64,000 bases of DNA from Pelagibius sp050330205 (GTDB lineage Bacteria; Pseudomonadota; Alphaproteobacteria; Kiloniellales; Kiloniellaceae), in the NCBI GenBank assembly GCA_050330205.1, contig JBHJOA010000021.1, positions 99,471 through 163,470 on the forward strand, read 5' to 3'. A program made the position numbers and the translations under genes. Positions within the stretch are counted from its first letter, which is position 1; every line of letters begins with the position of its first letter. A model generated the notes under the pieces. That model worked only from the letters and a program-made list of their open reading frames with translations. It ran no database searches and had not been told where the DNA came from. This document shows, piece by piece, positions 9,718 to 17,276 of the stretch.

Positions 9718-10740
9718 ATGCCGAAAGCCACCCAGCCTGCCAGCTCGCCCTCCAGATCGCCCTCCAGCTCGATGGACCGCAACCTCGCCCTGGAAACCGT
9801 GCGCGTGACCGAGGCCGCGGCGCTGGCGGCGTCGCGGCTGATGGGCCGCGGCGACGAGAAGGCCGCCGACCAGGCCGCCGTCAACGCCATGCGCGAGTCG
9901 CTGAACGGCCTGGAGATCGACGGCACGGTGGTGATCGGCGAGGGCGAGCGCGACGAGGCGCCGATGCTGTTCATCGGCGAGAAGGTCGGCGCCGGCGGCC
10001 CGGCCATCGACATCGCCCTCGATCCGCTGGAGGGCACCACCATCACCGCCAAGGGCGGCCAGAACGCGCTGGCGGTGATCGCCATGGCGCAGTCGGGCAA
10101 CTTCCTCAACGCGCCGGACACCTACATGAGCAAGATCGCCGTTGGCGGCGGCCTGCCCGACGACCTCGTCGACCTCGACGAGGAACCGGCGACCAACCTG
10201 AAGAACCTCGCCAAGGCCAAGAAGATGGCGGTCTCCGACCTGGTGGCCTGCATCCTCGACCGGCCGCGCCACGGCGAGCTCATCGCCAAGGTGCGCGAGG
10301 CCGGCGCGCGCATCATGCTGATCGGCGACGGCGACGTCTCCGGCGTCATGGCCACCAGCGGCCGCGACAGCGGCGTCGACATCTACATGGGCGTCGGCGG
10401 CGCGCCGGAGGGCGTGCTGGCCGCCGCCGCGCTGCGCTGCATCGGCGGACAGTTCCAGGGCCGCCTGGTGTTCCGCAACGACGATGAGCGCGGCCGCGCC
10501 TCGCGGCTCGGCATCACCGACTTCGACCGCAAGTACAGCCTGCACGAACTGGCCAGCGGCGACGTCATGTTCGCCGCCACCGGCGTCACCGACGGCTCCA
10601 TGCTGCGCGGCGTGCGCCGCTACAAGGGCGGCGCCACCACCCACTCGGTGGTGATGCGCTCCAAGTCCGGTACGGTGCGCTACGTCGAGGCCTTCCACAA
10701 CTTCGAGCGCAAGACCTGGTACGACTCGCTGGGGGTGTGA
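9718..10740 (+). CDS. glpX: class II fructose-1,6-bisphosphatase
   Basis: Hydrolyses fructose 1,6-bisphosphate in gluconeogenesis. It is 340 aa, the usual GlpX length. DRNLALETVRVTEAAALAAS opens the domain. The metal- and substrate-binding segments GEGERDEAPML, DIALDPLEGTT, DGDVSGVMAT and GGAPEGVLAAAALRC are present, ending in HNFERKTWYDSLGV. The ATG at 9718 follows GAGGACCC; an earlier frame start at 9682 would overlap hom and is less likely. It is 22 bases after hom, in the same operon. A Ser/Pro-rich 16-residue leader precedes the conserved start. The tandem repeat block begins 70 bases after its stop. Confidence 0.96.
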   Translation: MPKATQPASSPSRSPSSSMDRNLALETVRVTEAAALAASRLMGRGDEKAADQAAVNAMRESLNGLEIDGTVVIGEGERDEAPMLFIGEKVGAGGPAIDIALDPLEGTTITAKGGQNALAVIAMAQSGNFLNAPDTYMSKIAVGGGLPDDLVDLDEEPATNLKNLAKAKKMAVSDLVACILDRPRHGELIAKVREAGARIMLIGDGDVSGVMATSGRDSGVDIYMGVGGAPEGVLAAAALRCIGGQFQGRLVFRNDDERGRASRLGITDFDRKYSLHELASGDVMFAATGVTDGSMLRGVRRYKGGATTHSVVMRSKSGTVRYVEAFHNFERKTWYDSLGV

Positions 10741-10812
10741 TCGGGGCTCCCTGACCTCAAGTTTCGGCGCCATCGGCAGAGTGAATGTCCTGAGTGCTGG
10801 ATCGCCATCGTG

Positions 10813-11176
10813 CGTCCTTCGAGACGCCCGCTGGCGCGGGCTCCTCAGGATGAGGACTTTTCTTTGTGCCACGCGCGGAATCGCCTCGTCCTTCGAGACG
10901 CCCGCTGGCGCGGGCTCCTCAGGATGAGGACCTTTCTTTGTGCCACGCGCAGAATCGCCTCGTCTTTCGAGACGCCTGCTGGCGCGGGCTTCTCAGGATG
11001 AGGACCTTATCTTTGTGCCATGATCTTTGTGCCACGCGCGGAACCGCCTCGTCCTTCGAGACGCCCGCTGGCGCGGGCTCCTCAGGATGAGGACTTTTCT
11101 TTGTGCCACGCGCAGAATCGCCTCATCCTGAGGAGCCGGCTTGGCGTCCGCCGGGCCGGCGTCTCGAAGGACGCAC
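10813..11176. repeat. tandem array of a 74-bp repeat plus one inverted copy
   Basis: Four direct copies begin at 10813, 10887, 10961 and 11050. Each has the form CGTCCTTCGAGACGCC ... GGGCTCCTCAGGATGAGGAC followed by TTTGTGCCACGCGC. The first three are exactly 74 bases apart. The step to the fourth is 89 because ATCTTTGTGCCATG is duplicated there. An inverted copy follows (CCTCATCCTGAGGAG ... GTCTCGAAGGACGCAC, 11121-11176) and reaches to 8 bases before the recJ start. Single mirrored pairs of the same family occur at 47504-47630 and 62415-62540. Confidence 0.9.
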
Positions 11177-11183
11177 AATCGTG

Positions 11184-13022
11184 ATGCAGTCTTCCATCTC
11201 CACGCCGCGCGGCTGCTTTCTCGGCGTCGAGCGGTCGCTGACCGGCAAGCGTTGGGAGGAACGCCTCGGCGACGCGCGCCTCGCGCTGGCGCTGGCGCAG
11301 CGCCTCGGCCTGCCGGAGGTGGTCGGCCGCGTGCTGGCCGCGCGCGGTGTCGACGTCGACGACGCCGAGCGCTTCCTCGACCCGACCCTGCGCGCCTACC
11401 TGCCGGATCCTTCGGCGCTGCAGGATATGGATCGTGCCGCCGCGCGCTTGGTCCGCGCGGTGGAAGAGGGCGAGAAGATCGCCGTGTTCGGCGACTACGA
11501 CGTCGACGGCGCCACCTCGGCGGCGGTGCTGGCGCGCTTCTTCGCCGCCCTCGGCATCGAGCTGGAGATCTACATCCCCGACCGCCTGGCCGAGGGTTAC
11601 GGCCCCAACGCCCCGGCGCTGAAGCGCCTGAAGGCGGCGGGCACCGACCTTGTGATCACCGTGGACTGCGGCATCACCGCCTACGAGGCGCTGGGCGAGG
11701 CGGCCGCCGCCGGCCTCGAGGTCGTCGTCGTCGACCACCATGCCGCCGAGGCGCGGCTGCCGGCGGCGGCGGCGGTGGTCAACCCCAACCGCCTCGACGA
11801 CAGCTCCGGCCAGGGCCAGCTGGCGGCGGTCGGCGTCGCCTTCCTGCTGGTGGTGGCGCTGAACCGCGCCCTGCGCGATGCCGGCTGGTACTCTCGGAAC
11901 CGGTGCCCCGAGCCGGACCTCATGCAGTGGCTCGACCTGGTGGCGCTCGGCACCGTCTGCGACGTGGTGCCGCTGACCGGCCTCAACCGCGCGCTGGTGG
12001 CCCAGGGGCTGAAGGTCATGGCCGGCCGGCGCAACGCCGGGCTCGCCGCGTTGGGCGACGTCGCGCGCCTCGACGAGCGGCCGGGCACCTACCATGCCGG
12101 CTTTCTGCTCGGTCCGCGGGTCAACGCCGGCGGGCGCGTCGGCGAGGCGCCGCTGGGCGCGCGCCTCCTGACCTGCGACGACCCCGCCGAGGCGGCGGCC
12201 ATCGCCGCCCGGCTCGACGCCTACAACACCGAGCGCCGCGAGATCGAGCTGCAGGTGCTCGACCAGGCGATCCGCCAGGTCGAGGAAACCGGAGCGGGGG
12301 AGGGTCTGGTGGTCGCCGCCGCCGAGGGCTGGCACGCCGGCGTCATCGGCATCGTCGCCAGCCGCCTGAAGGAGCGCTTCAACAAGCCGGCCCTGGTGGT
12401 GGCGCTGGAGAACGGTGTGGGCAAGGGCTCGGCCCGCTCGGTGCCCGGCGTCGACCTCGGCGCCGCGGTCATCGCCGCGCGGCAGGCGGGCCTGCTGGTC
12501 AACGGCGGCGGCCATCCCATGGCGGCGGGCCTGACGGTGGCGGCGGAGAGCCTCGCCGAGCTGACCGCCTTCCTCGATGCCCGCCTGGCTAGGCGCCTGG
12601 CGGAGATCGACTACCGGCCGTCGCTCGGCATCGACGGCGCGCTGCAGCCGCGCGGCGCCACCCTGGAGCTGCTGGCGCAGCTCGAGCGCTGCGCGCCCTT
12701 CGGCGTCGGCAACGTGCAGCCGCGCTTCGTGCTGCCGTCGGTGCGGGTGTCCAAGGCCTCGGTGGTCGGCGACAACCACGTGCGCTGCTTCATCGGCGCC
12801 GCCGCGGGCAGCCCAGGCAGCGGCGCGGCGGGCGGCAGCCTGAAGGGCATCGCCTTCCGCTCGCTGGAAAGCGACCTCGGCCCGGCGCTGCTGCAGACCG
12901 CCGGCCTGCCGCTGCATCTCGCCGGGCGCCTGCAGGCGGACCGCTGGGGCGGCCGCGAGAGCGTGCAGTTCATCATCGAGGACGCCGCCCCGGCCGGCCA
13001 GGGGGCGGTGGGCGCCCCCTGA
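11184..13022 (+). CDS. recJ: single-stranded-DNA-specific exonuclease RecJ
   Basis: A 5'-3' ssDNA exonuclease for recombinational and mismatch repair. It is 612 aa. The DHH phosphoesterase motifs are visible: GDYDVDGATSAA (Asp104, Asp106, Asp108), ITVDCGITAYEAL and VVVVDHHAAEARLP (Asp184-His185-His186). The DHHA1 domain has NGGGHPMAAGLTVA (His444), and the C-terminal OB-like region (HVRCFIG) follows. The ATG at 11184 is the first in-frame start outside the inverted repeat; a GTG 3 bases earlier is possible. The nearest purine-rich stretch (GAAGGA) is part of the repeat element, about 12 bases upstream. A short Gly/Ser/Ala-rich insert (AAAGSPGSGAAGGS) sits in the C-terminal domain. Confidence 0.96.
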   Translation: MQSSISTPRGCFLGVERSLTGKRWEERLGDARLALALAQRLGLPEVVGRVLAARGVDVDDAERFLDPTLRAYLPDPSALQDMDRAAARLVRAVEEGEKIAVFGDYDVDGATSAAVLARFFAALGIELEIYIPDRLAEGYGPNAPALKRLKAAGTDLVITVDCGITAYEALGEAAAAGLEVVVVDHHAAEARLPAAAAVVNPNRLDDSSGQGQLAAVGVAFLLVVALNRALRDAGWYSRNRCPEPDLMQWLDLVALGTVCDVVPLTGLNRALVAQGLKVMAGRRNAGLAALGDVARLDERPGTYHAGFLLGPRVNAGGRVGEAPLGARLLTCDDPAEAAAIAARLDAYNTERREIELQVLDQAIRQVEETGAGEGLVVAAAEGWHAGVIGIVASRLKERFNKPALVVALENGVGKGSARSVPGVDLGAAVIAARQAGLLVNGGGHPMAAGLTVAAESLAELTAFLDARLARRLAEIDYRPSLGIDGALQPRGATLELLAQLERCAPFGVGNVQPRFVLPSVRVSKASVVGDNHVRCFIGAAAGSPGSGAAGGSLKGIAFRSLESDLGPALLQTAGLPLHLAGRLQADRWGGRESVQFIIEDAAPAGQGAVGAP

Positions 13023-13110
13023 GCGCGCGCGAATGAGTCCGCTTCCCGTTTCCGGTCACCGGTCCAATTGCGGGAGACAGCGCCGGGGCGCTGCGGTTAG
13101 GCTGGCACTC

Positions 13111-14037
13111 ATGGCTGGGTCCAGCATCCTCTTGCGCCGCGGCGCGCGCGGCCTGTCGGCCGCCCTGGCGGCGGCGGGCGTTGTGGCGGTTCTCCTCGAC
13201 CCCGCGCCGGGCCTGGCGCAGCTAGAGCCGCGGGTTCCCGGGCCGGTGGAGCAGGTCGAGCTGGAGCTGGTGCTGGCCGTCGACACCTCGTCCTCCGTCT
13301 CGCCTTCCGAGTTCGATCTGCAGATGCGCGGCTACGCCCAGGCCTTCCGCGACCCTTCGGTGATCGCGGCGATCGCCGCCAACGGGCCGAGCGGCATCGC
13401 CGTCTCGATGTTCCAGTGGTCGGACAACCGGCGCCAGGAGGTCGCGATCGACTGGACGCAGCTCACCGACGAGGAGAGCGTGATCGGCTTCGCCGAGGTG
13501 ATCGACACCACGCCGCGCTTCCTCGACGGCGGCGGCACCGCCATCGGCGGCGCCATCGCCTTCGGCCTCGCCGAGCTGGAGCGCAACAGCTTCGAGGGCC
13601 GCCGCCGGATCATCGACATCTCCGGCGACGGCCGCGCCAACCAGGGCGCCCAACCCGACAGCCTGCGCGACCTCGCGGTGCTGCAGGGCGTCACCGTCAA
13701 CGGCCTCGCCATCCTCAACGAGGACGCCTCGGTGGGCGACTATTACCGCAACAACGTGATCGGCGGCGAGGGCGCCTTCGTCATCACCGCCAACGACTAC
13801 GCGGCCTTCGCCGAGGCCATTTTGGAGAAGCTGATCCGCGAGATCGGCTCGGTGCCGGTGGCCCACGCGCCGGGCCCGCTGGACGGCCACCCCGCCGATG
13901 GCCACCCCACCGATGGCCACCCTGGCGACGGGCAGCTTGCGGAAGGGCGACCTTCGGACGGGCGCTCCTCGGATGGGCACCCGGCGTTCGGACCGGCCCC
14001 GCGGCAGTTGCAGTCCGCCGCCGGCGGCGAGGAGTAG
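13111..14037 (+). CDS. DUF1194 protein: secreted von Willebrand factor A domain with pentapeptide-repeat tail
   Basis: Exported protein of about 308 aa. After a signal peptide ending near APGLAQ, a VWA domain begins with the MIDAS-type motif VLAVDTSSSVSPSEF, continues through GGGTAIGGAIAFGLAEL and DISGDGRANQG, and ends at ITANDYAAFAEAILEKLIREI. This order is that of DUF1194. The function is unknown; VWA domains usually bind metal and partner proteins. The C-terminal tail carries repeats of the form DGHPx (DGHPADGHPTDGHPGDG and degenerate copies, encoded at 13882-13980), giving a His/Asp-rich, possibly metal-binding tail. The start is uncertain: 13111 places the signal peptide at the N-terminus, while an in-frame ATG at 13033 would add 26 residues. 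Confidence 0.82.
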   Translation: MAGSSILLRRGARGLSAALAAAGVVAVLLDPAPGLAQLEPRVPGPVEQVELELVLAVDTSSSVSPSEFDLQMRGYAQAFRDPSVIAAIAANGPSGIAVSMFQWSDNRRQEVAIDWTQLTDEESVIGFAEVIDTTPRFLDGGGTAIGGAIAFGLAELERNSFEGRRRIIDISGDGRANQGAQPDSLRDLAVLQGVTVNGLAILNEDASVGDYYRNNVIGGEGAFVITANDYAAFAEAILEKLIREIGSVPVAHAPGPLDGHPADGHPTDGHPGDGQLAEGRPSDGRSSDGHPAFGPAPRQLQSAAGGEE

Positions 14038-14095
14038 GGCAGCGTCCGGGGCGCCCTCGGAAGCCCCGGCGACCCCCGAGGATCATGGGATAAGC

Positions 14096-14124
14096 TTGCA
14101 ATCCCAGGGCGGAGCGGCTAAATC
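14096..14124 (+). promoter_or_regulatory. putative promoter of tRNA-Glu
   Basis: TTGCAA (14096-14101), 17 bases, then TAAATC (14119-14124). The expected start point lies just before the mature tRNA 5' end at 14136. Confidence 0.45.
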
Positions 14125-14135
14125 GTCTGCGCCTC

Positions 14136-14211
14136 GACCCCATCGTCTAGAGGCCTAGGACACCGCCCTTTCAAGGCGGCAACACGGGTTCGAATCCCGT
14201 TGGGGTCGCCA
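14136..14211 (+). tRNA. tRNA-Glu (anticodon TTC)
   Basis: A 76-nt cloverleaf with CCA encoded (14209-14211). The acceptor stem is GACCCCA with TGGGGTC. The anticodon stem CCGCC (14163-14167) pairs with GGCGG (14175-14179), with loop CTTTCAA and anticodon TTC at 14170-14172. The T-arm is ACGGGTTCGAATCCCGT. Sequence and discriminator are as in bacterial tRNA-Glu. A hicBA remnant follows directly, consistent with tRNA 3' ends being frequent insertion points, but I found no duplicated tRNA 3' end downstream. Confidence 0.97.
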
Positions 14212-14267
14212 ATCTCCGTTCGCACGGCCCAGGCCCGATCCGGGGATTGTATGGACGCCTTGAGGCT

Positions 14268-14461
14268 TCAGAATTTCTTGGGAAGTCCGGCCTGCTTCAG
14301 CACCGCGTTGGCGGTGTGCCGCGACTTGATCTTGCTGTCGACGACGAACTTTCGCCCGGTGATCGGGCTCCACCATAGTTCATGGTCGCCTTGCCCTGCC
14401 GATGAAGGTTGCAGCCGGAGTCTCGCAGGATCCGCTTCAACTCCGGTGCGAAGTCGCCCAT
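14268..14461 (-). pseudogene. hicA: hicA toxin gene with a one-base deletion frameshift
   Basis: HicA toxins are small dsRBD-fold mRNA interferases. The start at 14461 reads MGDFAPELKRILRDSGCNL, then HRQGKA. From there the original frame continues into nonsense. In the next frame the rest of a HicA is intact: HELWWSPITGRKFVVDSK, then IKSRHTANAVLKQAGLPKKF and a stop at 14268. Adding one G in CAGGGCAAGGCGACCAT (near 14383-14399) would restore RQGKGDHELWW, the expected HicA motif with its catalytic His. The toxin is therefore inactivated, unless the base is a sequencing error. It lies 6 bases after the antitoxin gene. Confidence 0.8.
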
Positions 14462-14467
14462 CTGCAG

Positions 14468-14704
14468 CTAGGCGGCGCGCTGTTTCCGCTTGGTTACCGA
14501 TTGATAGCGGATGCTGTAGGCATACTCGTCCAGCAGAGGCGGCTCGTCGCAGTTCTCTTCCAGGAGCTCCGGAATCATCACATCGAGTTTCTTGACGAGG
14601 GCGTCCAGGCTATCGGCCTCCGTCGCCAGTCCGGGCACGTCTTCGCTCGTGGCGTAGAAGACCGCCGCTTCCTCGTCCCAACGCACTTGAATCGCGATGT
14701 CCAT
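14468..14704 (-). CDS. hicB: HicB-like antitoxin, DUF1902 domain
   Basis: A 78 aa protein with the RNase-H-like HicB fold: IAIQVRWDEEAAVFYATSED, then VPGLATEADSLDALVKKLDV. This is the DUF1902 type. No helix-turn-helix or ribbon-helix-helix DNA-binding part is visible after residue 60, so autoregulation through this protein is doubtful. Its partner hicA follows immediately but is frameshifted, leaving an orphan antitoxin. Its start is the ATG at 14704. Confidence 0.8.
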   Translation of the reverse strand: MDIAIQVRWDEEAAVFYATSEDVPGLATEADSLDALVKKLDVMIPELLEENCDEPPLLDEYAYSIRYQSVTKRKQRAA

Positions 14705-14796
14705 GCCGATGGCGTCCGTTGTGGCTTCGTCCGGTGCCCATTCTCGGTGCGGGCGGGTTAATCAGGGGTTAGGCAATCGCCCCGTAACCCGGCAAA

Positions 14797-14831
14797 GCCG
14801 ATACTAGCCCAGGATTTGCCGATATTAACCC
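14797..14831. promoter_or_regulatory. direct repeat with 21-bp period upstream of hicB
   Basis: GCCGATACTAGCCC (14797-14810) and GCCGATATTAACCC (14818-14831) are imperfect direct repeats spaced by exactly two helical turns. A GGGTTA/TAACCC inverted pair lies between them and hicB (14766-14790). This is the type of arrangement seen in operators, but no regulator is known. Confidence 0.3.
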
Positions 14832-14852
14832 GATTTTCTCGGTGAGTCCCCC

Positions 14853-15446
14853 TCACGACGGCTGCGGCAGGGCGCATCCCGTGGCCGGCACCGGCCAGGT
14901 GAGGGCGACCTGCCAGAGCGAGGCGGCGTCGTCGGCCATTTCGGCGAACCAGGTCAGAGGGTCGGGTTCGGGGGTGGCGATGCGCACCTCGACGTCGCCG
15001 TCCTCGAAGCTCACGCGGTCCCCGAACTTGCGGGCGATGTGCTGCATCTTGCGGTTCTCCGGCAGGCACAGCAGGAACAGCGTGCGGAAGCCGCGGTTGC
15101 GGGCGATCAGCAGCGCCTTCTCCAGCAGGCGGGTGCCGAGGCCCTGGTCCTGCCAGGCACGCTCGACGGTCACCGAGAGTTCGGCGGTGCGGGCTCCCCC
15201 TGAGGCGCTCGTGCGCGGCCCTGTGACGCTGCCGGCGCGCAGCTCGGCGACGCCGCGCAGCACGCCGTCCTCGAAGGCGCCGACCACCCAGGTCTGCGGC
15301 CAGGAGATCGCCGCCACATAGGCACGTACGCGCGCCGGCGCGACGACATGGCCGAAGCGCAGACGGCGGTCGTCGTCGTCCATGCGCAGGAGATGGTCCG
15401 TGAGCGCGCCCAGTTCGTGCGCCAGCAGCTTGCGGATGATCAGCAT
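14853..15446 (-). CDS. GNAT-family N-acetyltransferase
   Basis: Acetyl-CoA-dependent acetyltransferase of 197 aa. The central motif A is AELSVTVERAWQDQGLGTRL, then LEKALLIARNRGF, with the Q-x-x-G-x-G pyrophosphate loop QDQGLG. IRKLLAHELGALTDHLLRM forms the N-terminal helices. The substrate is unknown; proteins with this N-terminus are often annotated simply as GNAT. The last 30 residues are not conserved in any way I recognise. It stands alone, between hicBA and a small unknown gene on the same strand. Confidence 0.85.
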   Translation of the reverse strand: MLIIRKLLAHELGALTDHLLRMDDDDRRLRFGHVVAPARVRAYVAAISWPQTWVVGAFEDGVLRGVAELRAGSVTGPRTSASGGARTAELSVTVERAWQDQGLGTRLLEKALLIARNRGFRTLFLLCLPENRKMQHIARKFGDRVSFEDGDVEVRIATPEPDPLTWFAEMADDAASLWQVALTWPVPATGCALPQPS

Positions 15447-15486
15447 TTCGGGGCTCCGCCGGATCCGGCGACCGGGTGCCGGCCGC

Positions 15487-15729
15487 TCACGCGGCCGGCC
15501 GGGCGCCGGCCGGCAGATCGCCGCCGTGCCGCGCGGGCCGGCGCCGGAACGGCGCCGCCAGGCGGCGGAACGCGGCCCGCAGCATGGCCGCGATGGCCTC
15601 GGCCTGCAGGCGCTTGCCCTCGGCGATATGGTGCTCGATCTCGTCGGCGGTCGCTACCGGGTCGGCGAAGTGAATACCGGCGGTGCCGGCGCGCGGCCCC
15701 TTGGCGGGGTCGTGGATTGGGTGCTGCAT
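15487..15729 (-). CDS. small hypothetical protein (80 aa)
   Basis: No family recognised with certainty. A strong ribosome-binding site (AGGAAGGA, about 8 bases before the ATG at 15729) supports translation. The centre, ADEIEHHIAEGKRLQAEAIA, followed by AMLRAAFRRLAAPFRRRPAR, is a predicted basic amphipathic helix. Short alphaproteobacterial proteins with an R-x-Q/R-A-E-A helix of this kind exist, but I cannot name a family. The AT-rich leader upstream (15760-15860) would hold its promoter. Confidence 0.5.
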   Translation of the reverse strand: MQHPIHDPAKGPRAGTAGIHFADPVATADEIEHHIAEGKRLQAEAIAAMLRAAFRRLAAPFRRRPARHGGDLPAGARPAA

Positions 15730-15968
15730 GGCGAAACGTCCTTCCTGTGGTGTTTCATTGCGAGCACCTCCCTAAACTTTCGGCATCTTCGCGATGCACA
15801 ATTAAGAATTAGTGAGATTCGAATATGTTGCAAGGGTTTTGCTGCATTGCAATAAATGCATGGAAGAACGGCGGAACACGGCGCCCTGGGTCGTTCGCAG
15901 GCCCCCGGACTCCCCGCCGCGGGCGCGGCTTGACGCTCCGGTAAGGCTTTCGCCTTAGCCTCGCCGCC

Positions 15969-16418
15969 ATGAGGCACCTTTCCCTCGCCACCATCTTCCG
16001 CCCGCTGCTGCTGGCGGCGCTGCTCGCCGGGCCGGCCGCGGCGGAGCCGGTGCGGCACCTTCCGGTCGGCCCCGAGCGGCCGCAGTTCCGCGGCCTGCCG
16101 GTGCCGCCGCAGGGTGCCCGCCGGCCGGTCAACCCGCTGCCGACCTCGCACCTGCTGCTGGAGGAGGAGGCGCCGATCGGCGCCTTCGACCTCGACCGCG
16201 GCCTGACCCGGCAGTGCCGCGCCGGCCGCTTCGGCCAGCAGCGCCAGCACCTCTTCGTGGTGCGCCTCGGCGGCTACCTGCACGGCGCGGTGATCGGCGG
16301 CTACTGGGGGCTCTACGATCCCCAGGGCCTGGCGGTGCCGGACCTCGTCTATGCCCTGCGCTGGCAGGACACCGGGCGCTGCGAGGTCTACGTGGTGCGC
16401 CACCTCGGCCCCCGCTAG
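15969..16418 (+). CDS. hypothetical exported protein
   Basis: 149 aa with a clear signal peptide (MRHLSLATIFRPLLLAALLA, cleavage probably after AAA near residue 25). The mature part has no family I recognise; two cysteines (in TRQCRAG and GRCEVYV) could form one disulfide. Just upstream is the short palindrome TAAGGC-tttc-GCCTTA (15942-15957), 11 bases before the ATG. The opposite strand also has a long open frame but lacks a ribosome-binding site and a plausible protein. Confidence 0.6.
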   Translation: MRHLSLATIFRPLLLAALLAGPAAAEPVRHLPVGPERPQFRGLPVPPQGARRPVNPLPTSHLLLEEEAPIGAFDLDRGLTRQCRAGRFGQQRQHLFVVRLGGYLHGAVIGGYWGLYDPQGLAVPDLVYALRWQDTGRCEVYVVRHLGPR

Positions 16419-16555
16419 CCGGGCCCCGGAGCCAAGGCCGGCCGCCGCTGTCCGCTTGGGGCATTTATTGGCTAAAATCCAGGGCTTAACCCGATGCTAA
16501 TCAGCCTCTTCCTATGCTGGAGGCCGACGTTCTCCAGCGGCTGATTGGACATGCC

Positions 16556-16927
16556 ATGGTAACCACCGACGAAAGCCTGCAGGGACCGGCCAGGCCCGCC
16601 GTGGCGCGCCGCCGCGCCCCGCCCTGGCTGGCGTTGCCGCTGGCGCTGCCGCTGTTCCTGGCCGGCGGCCTGGCGGTGGGCGCCATCGCCAACCTCGGCG
16701 TCTTCGGCGACTGGATCAGCCACAAGGACGGCGGGCGGGTGGCGGCCGCCGAGGCGGACCACAGGCCGGCGGAGGGCCTGCCGGGGACCGGCGCCTGCGG
16801 CCAGATCCGCTACATCGTCGAGACCTCCTGCGGTCTCCGGCAGCGCGACCGCGATGCCACCGGCATCCGCGAGTGCGTCGCCTACGAGCTGAAATACACC
16901 ATGTGGGGCGCCTACGGCTGCCAATAG
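16556..16927 (+). CDS. hypothetical single-pass membrane protein
   Basis: About 123 aa. One transmembrane helix (WLALPLALPLFLAGGLAVGA, about residues 24-43) is followed by an extracytoplasmic part with four cysteines (GACGQIRY, TSCGLRQ, IRECVAY, GAYGCQ), suggesting two disulfides. No family recognised. The start at 16556 is a choice; an in-frame ATG at 16514 would add 14 residues, and neither has a good ribosome-binding site. A strong terminator follows 33 bases after the stop. Confidence 0.55.
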   Translation: MVTTDESLQGPARPAVARRRAPPWLALPLALPLFLAGGLAVGAIANLGVFGDWISHKDGGRVAAAEADHRPAEGLPGTGACGQIRYIVETSCGLRQRDRDATGIRECVAYELKYTMWGAYGCQ

Positions 16928-16959
16928 CCGCCGCCGGTGCCGAGCCGCAGACGAAAAAA

Positions 16960-16985
16960 GGGCCGCCCGGTGGGCGGCCCTGTTT
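16960..16985. terminator. strong bidirectional terminator
   Basis: A perfect 9-bp stem GGGCCGCCC (16960-16968) pairs with GGGCGGCCC (16972-16980) around a 3-base loop. It is preceded by AAAAAA and followed by TGTTT, so it can serve both the plus-strand gene before it and the minus-strand gene after it. Confidence 0.85.
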
Positions 16986-17045
16986 CATGCTGCTGTCTCG
17001 CACGCCGGCGGCGCTATGCCGCCCCGACACCCATGGGCGCAGCGC

Positions 17046-17276
17046 TCAATGCACCACGTGGGTCTCGCTCTTCCACGCCACGTAGGCCAGGCCGTGAGTC
17101 GTCGCCATGAAGGCGCGTTCCTGCTGCTGGAGATGCAGCGAATGCAGCTCCCGTCCCAGGCTCTGCACCAGTACCGTCTTCCAGGAAAGCAGCCGCGCCC
17201 CGCGCTGGGTCAGTGTTCCCCTCTTCGGCGCCGCCGCCGGCCGGTTTCCGGCCTCCGTCGTTTTCGTTGTAGGCAT
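17046..17276 (-). CDS. small hypothetical protein (76 aa)
   Basis: Not recognised. The start is taken at the ATG at 17276 (PTTKTTEAGNRPAAAPKRGT); the frame is open to 17426 but the upstream part is in the AT-richer intergenic region. The second half (QSLGRELHSLHLQQQERAF, MATTHGLAYVAWKSETHVVH) looks like a helix with a short His-rich end. It ends 66 bases before the bidirectional terminator, which is consistent with a real transcription unit. Confidence 0.45.
   Translation of the reverse strand: MPTTKTTEAGNRPAAAPKRGTLTQRGARLLSWKTVLVQSLGRELHSLHLQQQERAFMATTHGLAYVAWKSETHVVH

Noticed and set aside
10813..11176. CRISPR array
   Set aside because: The units are 74 bases and identical across their length, there are no unique spacers, one copy is inverted and no cas gene is near.
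14155..14376. Minus-strand frame over the tRNA-Glu gene ending RDSNPCCRLERAVS
   Set aside because: This is the well-known false protein produced by translating the complement of a tRNA.
15654..16403. Minus-strand frame of 249 codons opposite the exported protein at 15969
   Set aside because: Ala/Gln/Arg-rich with no start signal; the plus-strand frame has a proper signal peptide.
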